In this document: one piece after another, positions 5,898-12,435 of the stretch | How the letters are laid out: every line of letters begins with the position of its first letter | How positions within the stretch are numbered: position 1 is the stretch's first letter | NCBI GenBank assembly: GCA_964449305.1 | Contig: CAYUYM010000105.1 | Location: 1 to 12,435 of the forward strand | DNA length: 12,435 bases | From: CAYUYM01 sp964449305 | GTDB lineage: Bacteria; Bacteroidota; Ignavibacteria; SZUA-365; CAYQST01 | Direction: 5' to 3' | The notes under the pieces: model-generated | Told to the model about the DNA's origin: nothing | Seen by the model: only the letters and a program-made list of their open reading frames with translations | The model's database searches: none | Made by a program: the position numbers and the translations under genes

Positions 5898-8417
5898 ATG
5901 AAAGCAATCATTATGGCGGGTGGTTTTGGGACACGTCTCCGTCCTTTGACGTGCAACATCCCGAAACCCATGGTGCCCATGGCCAACAGGCCGATGATGT
6001 GGCACATCGTGAATCTTCTGAAGAAACATGGTTTCCGGGATGTCATCTCTCTGCTCTTCTACCACCCGGAGGTCATCCGCAATTACTTCAACGATGGCCA
6101 TGATTTCGACATCAGCATGCAGTATGTGCAGGCGGAGGCAGACTATGGGACGGCGGGGAGTGTCCGCAACGCCCAGGAGAAGATCGGGGACGACCCGGTC
6201 ATCATCATCAGCGGGGATGTATTGACGGATTTTGATCTCACCGCCGCCGTGGAATTCCACCGCAGCCGCGGGGCCGATGCGACGCTTGTCCTCACGCGTG
6301 TTCCCAACCCGCTCCAGTTTGGTGTGGTGATGACGGACGACGAGGGCAACATCACCCGTTTCCTCGAGAAGCCATCGTGGGGGGAGGTGTTCAGCGACAC
6401 GATCAACACCGGCATCTACATCATTGAGAACCCTGTGCTCAAGATGATCCCGTATCGTGAGGACTTCGATTTCAGCAAGAACCTCTTCCCAATGATGATG
6501 GCGGAGGGCATGCGGTTGTGCGGATACATTGCGGAGGGGTACTGGAAGGATGTCGGCAACCTCAACGAATACCAGGAGGCGGCGATGCACTGCCTCGACG
6601 GCTCGGTGCGCATCGACATGGACGGAACGCGCAGCGGCCGTGCGTGGGTGGGGGAGAACAGCGATGTGCCGGCCGTGCTCCAGGCCGGCGCGGGGCAGGT
6701 GCTGATCGGCGCCAACTGCCGCATTGCAGCATCGGCCCGCATCATCAACTCGATGATCGGCAACAATGTGACCGTCCACGACGGCGCCATCATCCAGAAC
6801 TCCGTGATCTGGGATGGCTGCACCATCGAGGAGATCACCCAGATCGCCAACAGCGTTGTCGGTTTCGACACACGGATCCATGCGGGGGTGACTGTCGCCG
6901 ACAACGTCTTCATCAGTGACCGCTGTGAGATCGGGCAGGGGGCCATTCTTCGGCCCAACATCAAGCTCTGGCCTGGAAAGGTGGTGGAGGAGGGGGCGGT
7001 GCTGTCCAAGAGCCTCGTGTGGGAGGACAAGTGGCTGAAGGAGCTTTTCACCGATGCCCGCATCACCGGCTCGACGAATGTCGAGATCAACCCGGAGTTT
7101 GGTGCCAAACTCGGTGCCGCCCTTGGCGCCTCGATCGGGCGCGGGCGCAACATCCTCGCGAGCCGTGATCCCGATGTCGCCACACGCATGATCAAGCGCG
7201 CCATGATCAGCGGCCTCATGTCGTCGGGCGCGAACGTGTACGACATGCAGACCACGGTGATCCCCATCGTCCGGCAGGCGCTGCGGAGTGGCAAGTACTC
7301 CGCGGGTTTTCATGTCCGCAAATCCCCGTTCGACCATCGCATGCTGGACATCATCTTCTTCGATGGGGATGGCAAGGATCTGCCGCAGGGGCGGACGAAG
7401 ACCATCGAACGGCAGTTCTTCTCCGAGGATTTTGAACGCGCCGCCTTCAACGAGATCGGACATCTGGGCTTCCCCGAGCGGTCCAACGAATCCTACATCG
7501 ACCGTTACTTCTCGGTTCTGGATGTCGATGCCCTGAAATCGCGGCAGCTCAACGTGGTGATCGACTACTCCTGCGGCATTGCCTCCACCATCTTCCCGAA
7601 CATCCTCGGCAGCCTTGGTGCGCAGGTCGTGTCGCTCAACGCCTACCTGGACCCCGCCCGGCTGTCACGCAGCACACAGGAATTCCGTGACGCCTGCGCC
7701 CATGTGTCGCGCATTGTCACCTCCCTCAACTACGACGCGGGCTTCCTCATCGATGCCGGCGCCGAGAAGATCTTCATGGCGAAGGGGGATGGTGAATTCT
7801 TCACCGACGATCGCCTGCTGAGTGTCGTGACCAAGCTCTTTCTCGAGTACAGCCGGGTCAAGGGCCGCGAGGTGAAGACGATCGGGACACCGGTGGGCGC
7901 GACAGCCGAGGTGACGCACCTTGCCCGCGAGTATGGTGTCGCCGTCGAATACACCACGAATGCGCACTCAGGCATGATGAACGCGGTGCTCGCGGATCCT
8001 GGCATGGCCTTCGTCGGCGGGACGCGTGGGGGCTTCATCTTCCCTGAGTTTCTCTTCGCCACCGACGCCATGTTCAACATCGCACGCATCCTCGAGATGA
8101 TGGCCGTCACCGGCATGACCCTCTCGGGCATCGATGCGTCCATCGAACGCCTCCATTCCGGTTTCGTGGAGATCCCCTGCGTGTGGGACAAGAAGGGCAG
8201 GGTGATGCGCCATGCCATGAGGCATTCCGAGCAGTTCCAGCGCCTCCTGGTCGACGGCATCAAGATCCTCTTCGACGACAGGACCAGCGTGCTTCTCCTG
8301 CCCAGCAAGGAGCATCCCATCTTCACCGTGCACGCCGAGGCCTCCAGTCCGGATCGGCGCGATGCACTGCTTGCGGAATACCAAGAAAAAGTTGTTCAAT
8401 GGCGCGATAATTTTTAA
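5898..8417 (+). CDS. Sugar-1-phosphate nucleotidyltransferase fused to a phosphomannomutase-like domain
   Basis: An 839-residue cytoplasmic fusion. Residues 1-235 are a nucleotidyltransferase that would join a sugar-1-phosphate to NTP. It shows the start motif GGFGTRLRPLT (8-18), IPKPMVP (21-27), the metal-binding GDVLTDFD (106-113) and FLEKP (155-159). Residues about 250-370 are a left-handed beta-helix of hexapeptide repeats. Residues about 385-839 follow the phosphoglucomutase/phosphomannomutase fold, but its catalytic loops are changed. The phosphoserine loop TASHNP is RKSPFD (474-479; S476 remains). The metal loop DGDxDR is DAGAEK (619-624). The sugar loop GExSGH is GGTRGG (707-712). The phosphate loop PSGTEP is PSKEHP (802-807). 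The same architecture is annotated elsewhere as mannose-1-phosphate guanylyltransferase, so a GDP-mannose-like product is possible, but the sugar and nucleotide are not proven. The ATG at 5898 has AGGA at 5889-5892; the ATG at 5892 overlaps that site. Confidence 0.9.
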   Translation: MKAIIMAGGFGTRLRPLTCNIPKPMVPMANRPMMWHIVNLLKKHGFRDVISLLFYHPEVIRNYFNDGHDFDISMQYVQAEADYGTAGSVRNAQEKIGDDPVIIISGDVLTDFDLTAAVEFHRSRGADATLVLTRVPNPLQFGVVMTDDEGNITRFLEKPSWGEVFSDTINTGIYIIENPVLKMIPYREDFDFSKNLFPMMMAEGMRLCGYIAEGYWKDVGNLNEYQEAAMHCLDGSVRIDMDGTRSGRAWVGENSDVPAVLQAGAGQVLIGANCRIAASARIINSMIGNNVTVHDGAIIQNSVIWDGCTIEEITQIANSVVGFDTRIHAGVTVADNVFISDRCEIGQGAILRPNIKLWPGKVVEEGAVLSKSLVWEDKWLKELFTDARITGSTNVEINPEFGAKLGAALGASIGRGRNILASRDPDVATRMIKRAMISGLMSSGANVYDMQTTVIPIVRQALRSGKYSAGFHVRKSPFDHRMLDIIFFDGDGKDLPQGRTKTIERQFFSEDFERAAFNEIGHLGFPERSNESYIDRYFSVLDVDALKSRQLNVVIDYSCGIASTIFPNILGSLGAQVVSLNAYLDPARLSRSTQEFRDACAHVSRIVTSLNYDAGFLIDAGAEKIFMAKGDGEFFTDDRLLSVVTKLFLEYSRVKGREVKTIGTPVGATAEVTHLAREYGVAVEYTTNAHSGMMNAVLADPGMAFVGGTRGGFIFPEFLFATDAMFNIARILEMMAVTGMTLSGIDASIERLHSGFVEIPCVWDKKGRVMRHAMRHSEQFQRLLVDGIKILFDDRTSVLLLPSKEHPIFTVHAEASSPDRRDALLAEYQEKVVQWRDNF

Positions 8418-8422
8418 GTTTG
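8392..8422 (+). promoter_or_regulatory. Bacteroidetes-type promoter for the PTS EIIA gene
   Basis: TTG at 8392-8394, a 20-nt spacer, then TAAGTTTG at 8415-8422. This is a full match to TAnnTTTG at ideal spacing and the best promoter in the window. The TAA of the -7 box is also the stop codon of the upstream fusion gene. The expected start site is near 8429, about 28 nt before the ATG at 8457. Confidence 0.65.
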
Positions 8423-8456
8423 TTCGATTTTCTCCCTCACCATCCAACGTGAACTC

Positions 8457-8927
8457 ATGAAAATTTCCAGCATTCTCACTGAAGATCTGATCCGGGTCAA
8501 TCTGCCTGGCACGACAAAGGAAGAGGTCATCAACGGCCTCATCGACATCGCCGTGGAATCGCACAAGATCAAGGACGTGGATCGGGTCCGTCATTCGATC
8601 TTCGAGCGCGAGAAAATCATGTCCACCGGTGTCGGGAAGGGCTTCGCCATCCCGCATGGCAAGACTGATGCTGTCACGGACATTGTCGCAGCATTTGCCA
8701 TCACCGAGCATCCCATCGACTATCAATCGCTGGATCATGAGCCTGTCCGCATGCTCTTCCTCCTCATCGGAAAGGACAGCCTGGTGGGGGCGCACATCAA
8801 GCTCCTGTCGCGCATCTCCCGCCTCATGAACAAGGACGAGCTCCGTGCCCGCCTCATGCAGACAAAGACCTCGGCAGATGTGTTGACGCTGCTCAAGGAG
8901 GAGGAGATGAACTACCTCGATGTATGA
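8457..8927 (+). CDS. ptsN: PTS EIIA domain protein, PtsN (nitrogen/fructose) type
   Basis: A 156-residue stand-alone EIIA of the mannitol/fructose/Ntr family, the usual length for PtsN. Such proteins accept a phosphate on one histidine from an HPr-like carrier. Stand-alone forms usually act as regulators rather than sugar importers. The active-site histidine is H67 in GVGKGFAIPHGKTD (58-71), the best-kept motif of the family. The C-terminal part (PVRMLFLLIGKD, then HIKLLSRISRLM) also fits. No EIIB, EIIC, HPr or enzyme I gene is in the window, which supports a regulatory role. The ATG at 8457 has no Shine-Dalgarno; the family fold starts at once (MKISSILTEDLI), so the start is sound. The gene has its own promoter overlapping the previous stop codon and is closed by a strong hairpin. 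PtsN rather than a fructose-type EIIA is a judgement from length and lack of partners. Confidence 0.9.
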   Translation: MKISSILTEDLIRVNLPGTTKEEVINGLIDIAVESHKIKDVDRVRHSIFEREKIMSTGVGKGFAIPHGKTDAVTDIVAAFAITEHPIDYQSLDHEPVRMLFLLIGKDSLVGAHIKLLSRISRLMNKDELRARLMQTKTSADVLTLLKEEEMNYLDV

Positions 8928-8951
8928 GGCAGCCGCGATGATTGAACCTCT

Positions 8952-8981
8952 CACGAAGGGCGGCAGATGCCGCCCTTCGTG
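8952..8981 (+). terminator. Strong hairpin terminator after the PTS EIIA gene
   Basis: A perfect 13-bp inverted repeat: CACGAAGGGCGGC at 8952-8964 and GCCGCCCTTCGTG at 8969-8981, with a 4-nt loop AGAT. It begins 25 nt after the stop codon. Only TTTC follows, so the U tract is short. It separates this gene from the hisS operon. Confidence 0.75.
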
Positions 8982-9050
8982 TTTCACGGGTGTCAGCGTC
9001 CGGGAGCGCCTCCATCGGCGCGTTCCCGCAGGGAGGAAATGCACACGGCA

Positions 9051-9062
9051 TTTCGTATCTTG
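9051..9062 (+). promoter_or_regulatory. Possible -7 element of the hisS operon promoter
   Basis: TTTCGTATCTTG at 9051-9062 contains TATCTTG, close to TAnnTTTG. It lies about 50 nt before the hisS ATG and beyond the terminator, where a promoter is expected. No TTG is found about 20 nt upstream, so the call is weak. Confidence 0.25.
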
Positions 9063-9112
9063 AGGGTCATGAATTTCGCGATCGGAGAACCGCACCACCA
9101 ACCCCAGGACAC

Positions 9113-10390
9113 ATGAAATTTCAATCCGTCAAAGGCACCAAGGACATTCTCCCCGGCGATGTGGAAGCGTGGCAGTGGATCGAGGGCATCTACCGCTCCA
9201 CCATGCGCGATTTCGGCTTCCAGGAAATCCGGACTCCCATCTTCGAGGAGACGCGGCTTTTCTCACGGGGCATCGGTGAGGAGACCGACATCGTCGGCAA
9301 GGAGATGTACACCTTCACCGACATGGGCGGCACGTCTCTCACGCTGCGCCCGGAGATGACCGCCTCCGTGGTCCGCGCCTACATCCAGAACAGCCTCCAC
9401 GCCCAGGCCCCCCTCCACAAGCTCTTCTACATCGGGCCGATGTTCCGCCAGGAGCGACCGCAGGCCGGGCGTCTGCGCCAGTTCCATCAGTTCGGCTGCG
9501 AGGTGATCGGGTCCCAGGAACCTGCCTGCGATGCGGAAACCATCATTGTCGCCGCGGAGTTCTTCCATCGGCTCGGTCTGCCCTTCCGTCTGTCCCTCAA
9601 CTCCATCGGTGACGCCTCCTGCCGACCGGCATACCGCGCAGCGCTGCAGGCCCATCTGGCGACGGTGCAGGACCGCCTCACCGCAGAGTCACGGCGCCGC
9701 ATGGAGACGAACCCCCTCCGCGTCCTCGACTCCAAAGCGGAACAGGACATCGCTGCGACCGCCGACGCACCAGGCATTCTGGACTTCCTGTCCGATGCCT
9801 CCCGCGAGCATTTCGACGTCGTGCAACGCCTCCTGACTCATGCCGGCATCGCCTTCACCATCGACCAGCGCCTCGTGCGCGGTCTGGACTACTACACAAA
9901 CACCGCATTCGAGTTCACGGCAACGGGCCTCGGTTCACAGAATGCGATCTGTGGTGGCGGGCGCTACGATGCACTCATCGAAAATCTCGGGGGGAAGCCG
10001 ACTCCGGCCGTGGGTTTCGCCGCCGGTGTCGAACGGTTGCTGATGACTCTTGCCTCTCTGGGGAGGCCCGAGATCCGAAACGAGCTCGGCGTCTACATCA
10101 TCGGCCTCGACGATGCATCGCGCGACCTGGCGATGACGCTGGCACTCACGCTGAGGCGTGCAGGAATCACGACCGATCTCGATCTGCTGAAGCGGAGCTT
10201 CAAGTCCCAGATGCGCGATGCGAACCGGCTTGCGGCACGGCACACCGTGATCATCGGCGAGGAGGAACGCCGGCAGGGCAGGGTGATCGTGAAGCGCATG
10301 TCCGACGGGGAACAGACAGCTGTCGCTGTGGACGGACTCGTGACGCTTCTGTCGGCAGAGCAGGGAGGTGGCGGTGTTCCCACGCATTGA
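9113..10390 (+). CDS. hisS: Histidyl-tRNA synthetase
   Basis: A 425-residue class II aminoacyl-tRNA synthetase that charges tRNA-His with histidine in the cytoplasm; the length is normal for the bacterial enzyme. The N-terminus KGTKDILPGD (residues 7-16) is diagnostic. Motif 2 covers about 105-133 (FYIGPMFRQERPQAGR, ending QFGCEVIG). The two histidine-specific motifs are RGLDYYTNTAFEF (256-268) and CGGGRYD (280-286). Motif 3 is AVGFAAGVERLL (299-310). The anticodon-binding domain fills about 325-415. The ATG at 9113 is chosen because homologues begin here (MKFQSVKGTKD) and AGGA lies at 9106-9109, although only 3 nt away. An in-frame ATG at 8942 would add 57 residues read through the upstream terminator hairpin. 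It leads an operon: the next gene starts 17 nt before the hisS stop codon. Confidence 0.97.
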   Translation: MKFQSVKGTKDILPGDVEAWQWIEGIYRSTMRDFGFQEIRTPIFEETRLFSRGIGEETDIVGKEMYTFTDMGGTSLTLRPEMTASVVRAYIQNSLHAQAPLHKLFYIGPMFRQERPQAGRLRQFHQFGCEVIGSQEPACDAETIIVAAEFFHRLGLPFRLSLNSIGDASCRPAYRAALQAHLATVQDRLTAESRRRMETNPLRVLDSKAEQDIAATADAPGILDFLSDASREHFDVVQRLLTHAGIAFTIDQRLVRGLDYYTNTAFEFTATGLGSQNAICGGGRYDALIENLGGKPTPAVGFAAGVERLLMTLASLGRPEIRNELGVYIIGLDDASRDLAMTLALTLRRAGITTDLDLLKRSFKSQMRDANRLAARHTVIIGEEERRQGRVIVKRMSDGEQTAVAVDGLVTLLSAEQGGGGVPTH

Positions 10391-10781
10391 CAAGGGACCG
10401 ATCGAATATCGGCTGAACATCTGTCCCGCGCTGAACAAGCGCGACAAATCCCCCGTGATGCGTTTCCACTTTGAGACGGCGGAGGAGTTCCACTATTTCC
10501 AGTACCAGTTGAGCATTGAGACACGGGAAAAGCGCGGAACGATGGAATTCCGCATCAAGGGGCTGCGTCCACAGATTGTCACCATCCCGCAGGATGGCAA
10601 CGCCATCGCTGATGTCGACGTGCCCTACCGGGAGGGACGCTTCCAGGTCAGCGTCACCAAGCCGGGCAACATCACGAACACCTTCACCATCGCCGTCGAG
10701 GCCGACCGCATCACGCTCGACACCATGGGCGAGGCACATCTCACCTTTCTTCACGTGAATGTCCAGGAGGATCAGGCATGA
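10374..10781 (+). CDS. Conserved-looking protein of unknown function between hisS and lgt
   Basis: A 135-residue protein I do not recognise. It has no signal peptide and no membrane segment, so it should be cytoplasmic. Alternating hydrophobic residues suggest a beta-rich fold, for example MEFRIKGLRPQIVTI (57-71), FQVSVTKPG (90-98), NTFTIAVEADRITLD (102-116) and AHLTFLHVNV (121-130). The N-terminal part has an aromatic-rich segment (FHFETAEEFHYFQYQL, 31-46). The start is GTG at 10374, because GGGAGG at 10363-10368 lies 5 nt before it. A GTG at 10368 would overlap that site. The gene overlaps the end of hisS by 17 nt and its stop overlaps the lgt start as ATGA, so it is surely expressed and coupled with both neighbours. 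Codon use matches theirs. Context alone does not tell its role. Confidence 0.8.
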   Translation: MFPRIDKGPIEYRLNICPALNKRDKSPVMRFHFETAEEFHYFQYQLSIETREKRGTMEFRIKGLRPQIVTIPQDGNAIADVDVPYREGRFQVSVTKPGNITNTFTIAVEADRITLDTMGEAHLTFLHVNVQEDQA

Positions 10782-11593
10782 GGCCGGAGTTGTTTCACAT
10801 CGGACCGATCGTCATCTACAGCTACGGATTCATGCTTGGAGTCGCCTTTCTGCTTGCGAACTGGCTGCTCACCAATGAACTCAAACGCCGCAATCTCGAT
10901 CCCGCCCACGCAACGATGATCACCTTTCTCGCCCTGATCGGCGGGGTGATTGGTGCCAAGCTGTTTCATGTGCTGGAGAACTGGAACGAGTTTCTCGCCG
11001 AGCCAATGAAGACGGCGTTGTCCAGCGGAGGTCTCACCTGGTATGGCGGCTTCATCGTCGCCCTTGTCATCATCGCCGTCTACCTCAGGCGCAAGAAGAT
11101 CCCGTTTCTGCTCCTCGCCGACATGACCGCCCCGGGCCTTGCCATCGGGTACGGGATTGCCCGCATCGGTTGTCAGCTCGCTGGTGACGGCGACTATGGC
11201 TGCCCGACATCGCTGCCATGGGCGATGTCCTACGAGTATGGTACCGTTCCGACGGCCTTCCGACTGGAAAATCCGATGGACCCGCACAGTCTTCGCATCC
11301 CGACGGAATGGGTCCATCCCGCTCCGTTGTACGAACTGGGGTTGGCCATCCTGGTCTTCACGTTCCTCTTTCGCCGCCGTGCCAGACCCATGCCCATTGG
11401 CAACCAGTTCGGATGGTTCCTCATCCTTCACTCCCTCTGCCGCTTCGTGGTGGAGATCATCCGCATCAATCCCGAGCTGTTTCTTGGCATGTCCCAGGCG
11501 CAGGTTATTTCCCTCGTTTTGATCGGATGGGGAGCGTACCTTGTGCGTCGCACCTCGGATGCCGGCGGTGCGCGCCTCCGGCAGGCCCGGTGA
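10778..11593 (+). CDS. lgt: Prolipoprotein diacylglyceryl transferase
   Basis: A 271-residue inner-membrane enzyme that moves diacylglycerol from phosphatidylglycerol to the lipobox cysteine of prolipoproteins, the first step of lipoprotein maturation. About seven hydrophobic segments are visible. Family landmarks: IYSYGFMLG (13-21); GGLTWYGG (84-91), where the E. coli enzyme has a histidine at the Tyr89 position; the signature region IARIGCQLAGDGDYG (127-141) with the key Arg129; HPAPLYE (180-186); and the C-terminal RFVVEIIR (222-229) followed by MSQAQ. The GDGDYG form differs from the classic GNFxN signature; I recall it in some non-proteobacterial homologues. The ATG at 10778 has a perfect AGGAGG at 10765-10770, 7 nt away, and overlaps the previous stop codon. 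Minor doubt remains whether the variant has the standard activity. Confidence 0.92.
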   Translation: MRPELFHIGPIVIYSYGFMLGVAFLLANWLLTNELKRRNLDPAHATMITFLALIGGVIGAKLFHVLENWNEFLAEPMKTALSSGGLTWYGGFIVALVIIAVYLRRKKIPFLLLADMTAPGLAIGYGIARIGCQLAGDGDYGCPTSLPWAMSYEYGTVPTAFRLENPMDPHSLRIPTEWVHPAPLYELGLAILVFTFLFRRRARPMPIGNQFGWFLILHSLCRFVVEIIRINPELFLGMSQAQVISLVLIGWGAYLVRRTSDAGGARLRQAR

Positions 11594-11627
11594 TTCCGGC
11601 AGATTCCTTCACAGCAGTCACGAGCCC

Positions 11628-12435
11628 ATGATACCACACCTCCGTCCGACTCTCACTCTCGCCGCATTTCTCCTCTTCACACACCCCGGCCATGACGCTC
11701 ATGCACAGGCCATGGGAGGCGATGCCACACCAACCCTGCCAGCCCGGCTCACTCTTCCGACGGTGACCGTCGATCATCTGTCCAACGGTCTCACAGTGTT
11801 GTACACCAGGACGTCGGATCTCCCCATCGTGGAGTTGTCTCTGCTGGTGAAGGCGGGGACAAAGCATGAGCCGCTCCATCGCGAGGGGATCGCCAACCTG
11901 GCGCGCGTCACACTGCTCAACTCCGTCCCTGGCAATCCCATCGAGCGCATGAGCGCTGAGCTGACTGCACAAGGCTCCTCACTCTCGTCATCCACCACCT
12001 ACGACTACACGGCATTCACCATCAAGGCTCTCGCACGCAACTTCCGACAGTCCGCCGATGTGCTGTCGAACCTCATCACTCGCCCGGCAATCGTGGGGGA
12101 GGGTGTGAACACCGCCCGCACCGCCATCCAGCAATCGCTCGTACGGTTGCGAGAATCGCAGGCGGCACGCGCCTCACGCGCCTTTCTCGCAGCCATGTTC
12201 GGCGCGGATCACTACCTTGCCCGCAATGCCTTCGGAAGCGTCACAACGCTGGACTCGGTGACGACCGACGACATCACCGCATTTGTGACCTCCTTCTACC
12301 GACCGGAAACTGCAACGTTGCTCCTGGCCGGGGGGGTGGATTACGCCGGCATCAAATCGCTCATCGAGGATCGCTTTGGTTCGTGGAAGCCCGCAGACGC
12401 CGTGTTGACGGCACCGCCGGATGCCCCCGTCGCAG
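11628..12435 (+). CDS. Exported M16-family protein lacking the zinc motif (truncated by window edge)
   Basis: The first 269 codons of an M16-family protein that runs off the right edge. The ATG at 11628 is followed by a signal peptide (MIPHLRPTLTLAAFLLFTHPGHDAHA, cleavage near residue 26), so it is exported. No Shine-Dalgarno is evident. The fold opens as in M16 (LSNGLTVLYTRTSDLPIVEL at 51-70; AGTKHEP at 76-82). At the place of the zinc motif HxxEH it has NLARV (90-94), and the distal zinc ligand is replaced in the TAIQQSLVRL segment (165-174). FGSVTTLDSV and FYRPETATLLLAGG (223-236) also fit the family. This half cannot bind zinc in the usual way, so it is probably a non-catalytic partner, or a catalytic half lies beyond the window. 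It starts 34 nt after lgt and is likely in the same operon. Confidence 0.85.
   Translation, partial: MIPHLRPTLTLAAFLLFTHPGHDAHAQAMGGDATPTLPARLTLPTVTVDHLSNGLTVLYTRTSDLPIVELSLLVKAGTKHEPLHREGIANLARVTLLNSVPGNPIERMSAELTAQGSSLSSSTTYDYTAFTIKALARNFRQSADVLSNLITRPAIVGEGVNTARTAIQQSLVRLRESQAARASRAFLAAMFGADHYLARNAFGSVTTLDSVTTDDITAFVTSFYRPETATLLLAGGVDYAGIKSLIEDRFGSWKPADAVLTAPPDAPVA

Noticed and set aside
5877..7463. Long minus-strand open frame opposite the nucleotidyltransferase fusion
   Set aside because: It is antisense to a gene with clear family motifs. The translation is rich in His, Asp and Arg, as expected for a shadow of GC-rich coding sequence.
8942..9112. 57-residue extension of hisS from ATG at 8942
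   Set aside because: It would read through the 13-bp terminator hairpin and adds residues not found in histidyl-tRNA synthetases, which begin at KGTKD-like sequence.
11534..11545. GTACCTTG motif ahead of the second M16 gene as a promoter
   Set aside because: It lies inside lgt coding for AYLV, lacks an upstream TTG at proper spacing, and the M16 gene follows lgt closely enough to share its transcript.

Overview
The window is GC-rich bacterial DNA, densely coded, with nine protein genes (two cut by the window edges) and no RNA genes, mobile elements or CRISPR arrays that I can see. It most resembles the Bacteroidota/Chlorobiota (FCB) group, perhaps Kapabacteria or Ignavibacteria. Two things support this. 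Several gene fronts carry promoters of the Bacteroidetes type (TTG, about 20 nt, TAnnTTTG). The truncated minus-strand gene at the left edge encodes a secreted protein whose N-terminus looks like the opening of the large extracellular proteins common in those lineages. The assignment is an inference from memory of these families, not from a search.

Layout. Positions 1-269 (minus) hold the start of a secreted protein with a TTG start codon. A divergent intergenic region (270-528) holds one promoter for each direction, a long hairpin in the minus-strand leader and a small palindrome over the plus-strand promoter. Positions 529-3270 encode a 913-residue exported M16 metallopeptidase that fuses a zinc-bearing half to a non-zinc half, and a hairpin terminator follows. 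Positions 3434-5829 encode an ABC transporter: an ATPase overlapping a large polytopic permease by an ATGA junction. Positions 5898-8417 encode an 839-residue fusion of a sugar-phosphate nucleotidyltransferase, a left-handed beta-helix and a phosphomannomutase-like region whose catalytic motifs are eroded. Positions 8457-8927 encode a stand-alone PTS EIIA (PtsN type); its promoter overlaps the stop codon of the preceding gene. A 30-nt perfect hairpin terminator closes that gene. Positions 9113-12435 form a tight operon: hisS, a 135-residue protein I do not recognise, lgt, then the first 269 codons of a second M16-family protein that lacks the zinc motif.

How they work together. The window mixes envelope functions (export ABC transporter, activated-sugar synthesis, lipoprotein maturation by Lgt, exported M16 peptidases) with housekeeping (hisS) and phospho-signalling (PtsN). 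I see no clearly new multi-gene system. The points most worth a second look are the degenerate phosphomannomutase region, the leader hairpin at 305-342, the unrecognised gene between hisS and lgt, and the two M16 genes with split or absent active sites.
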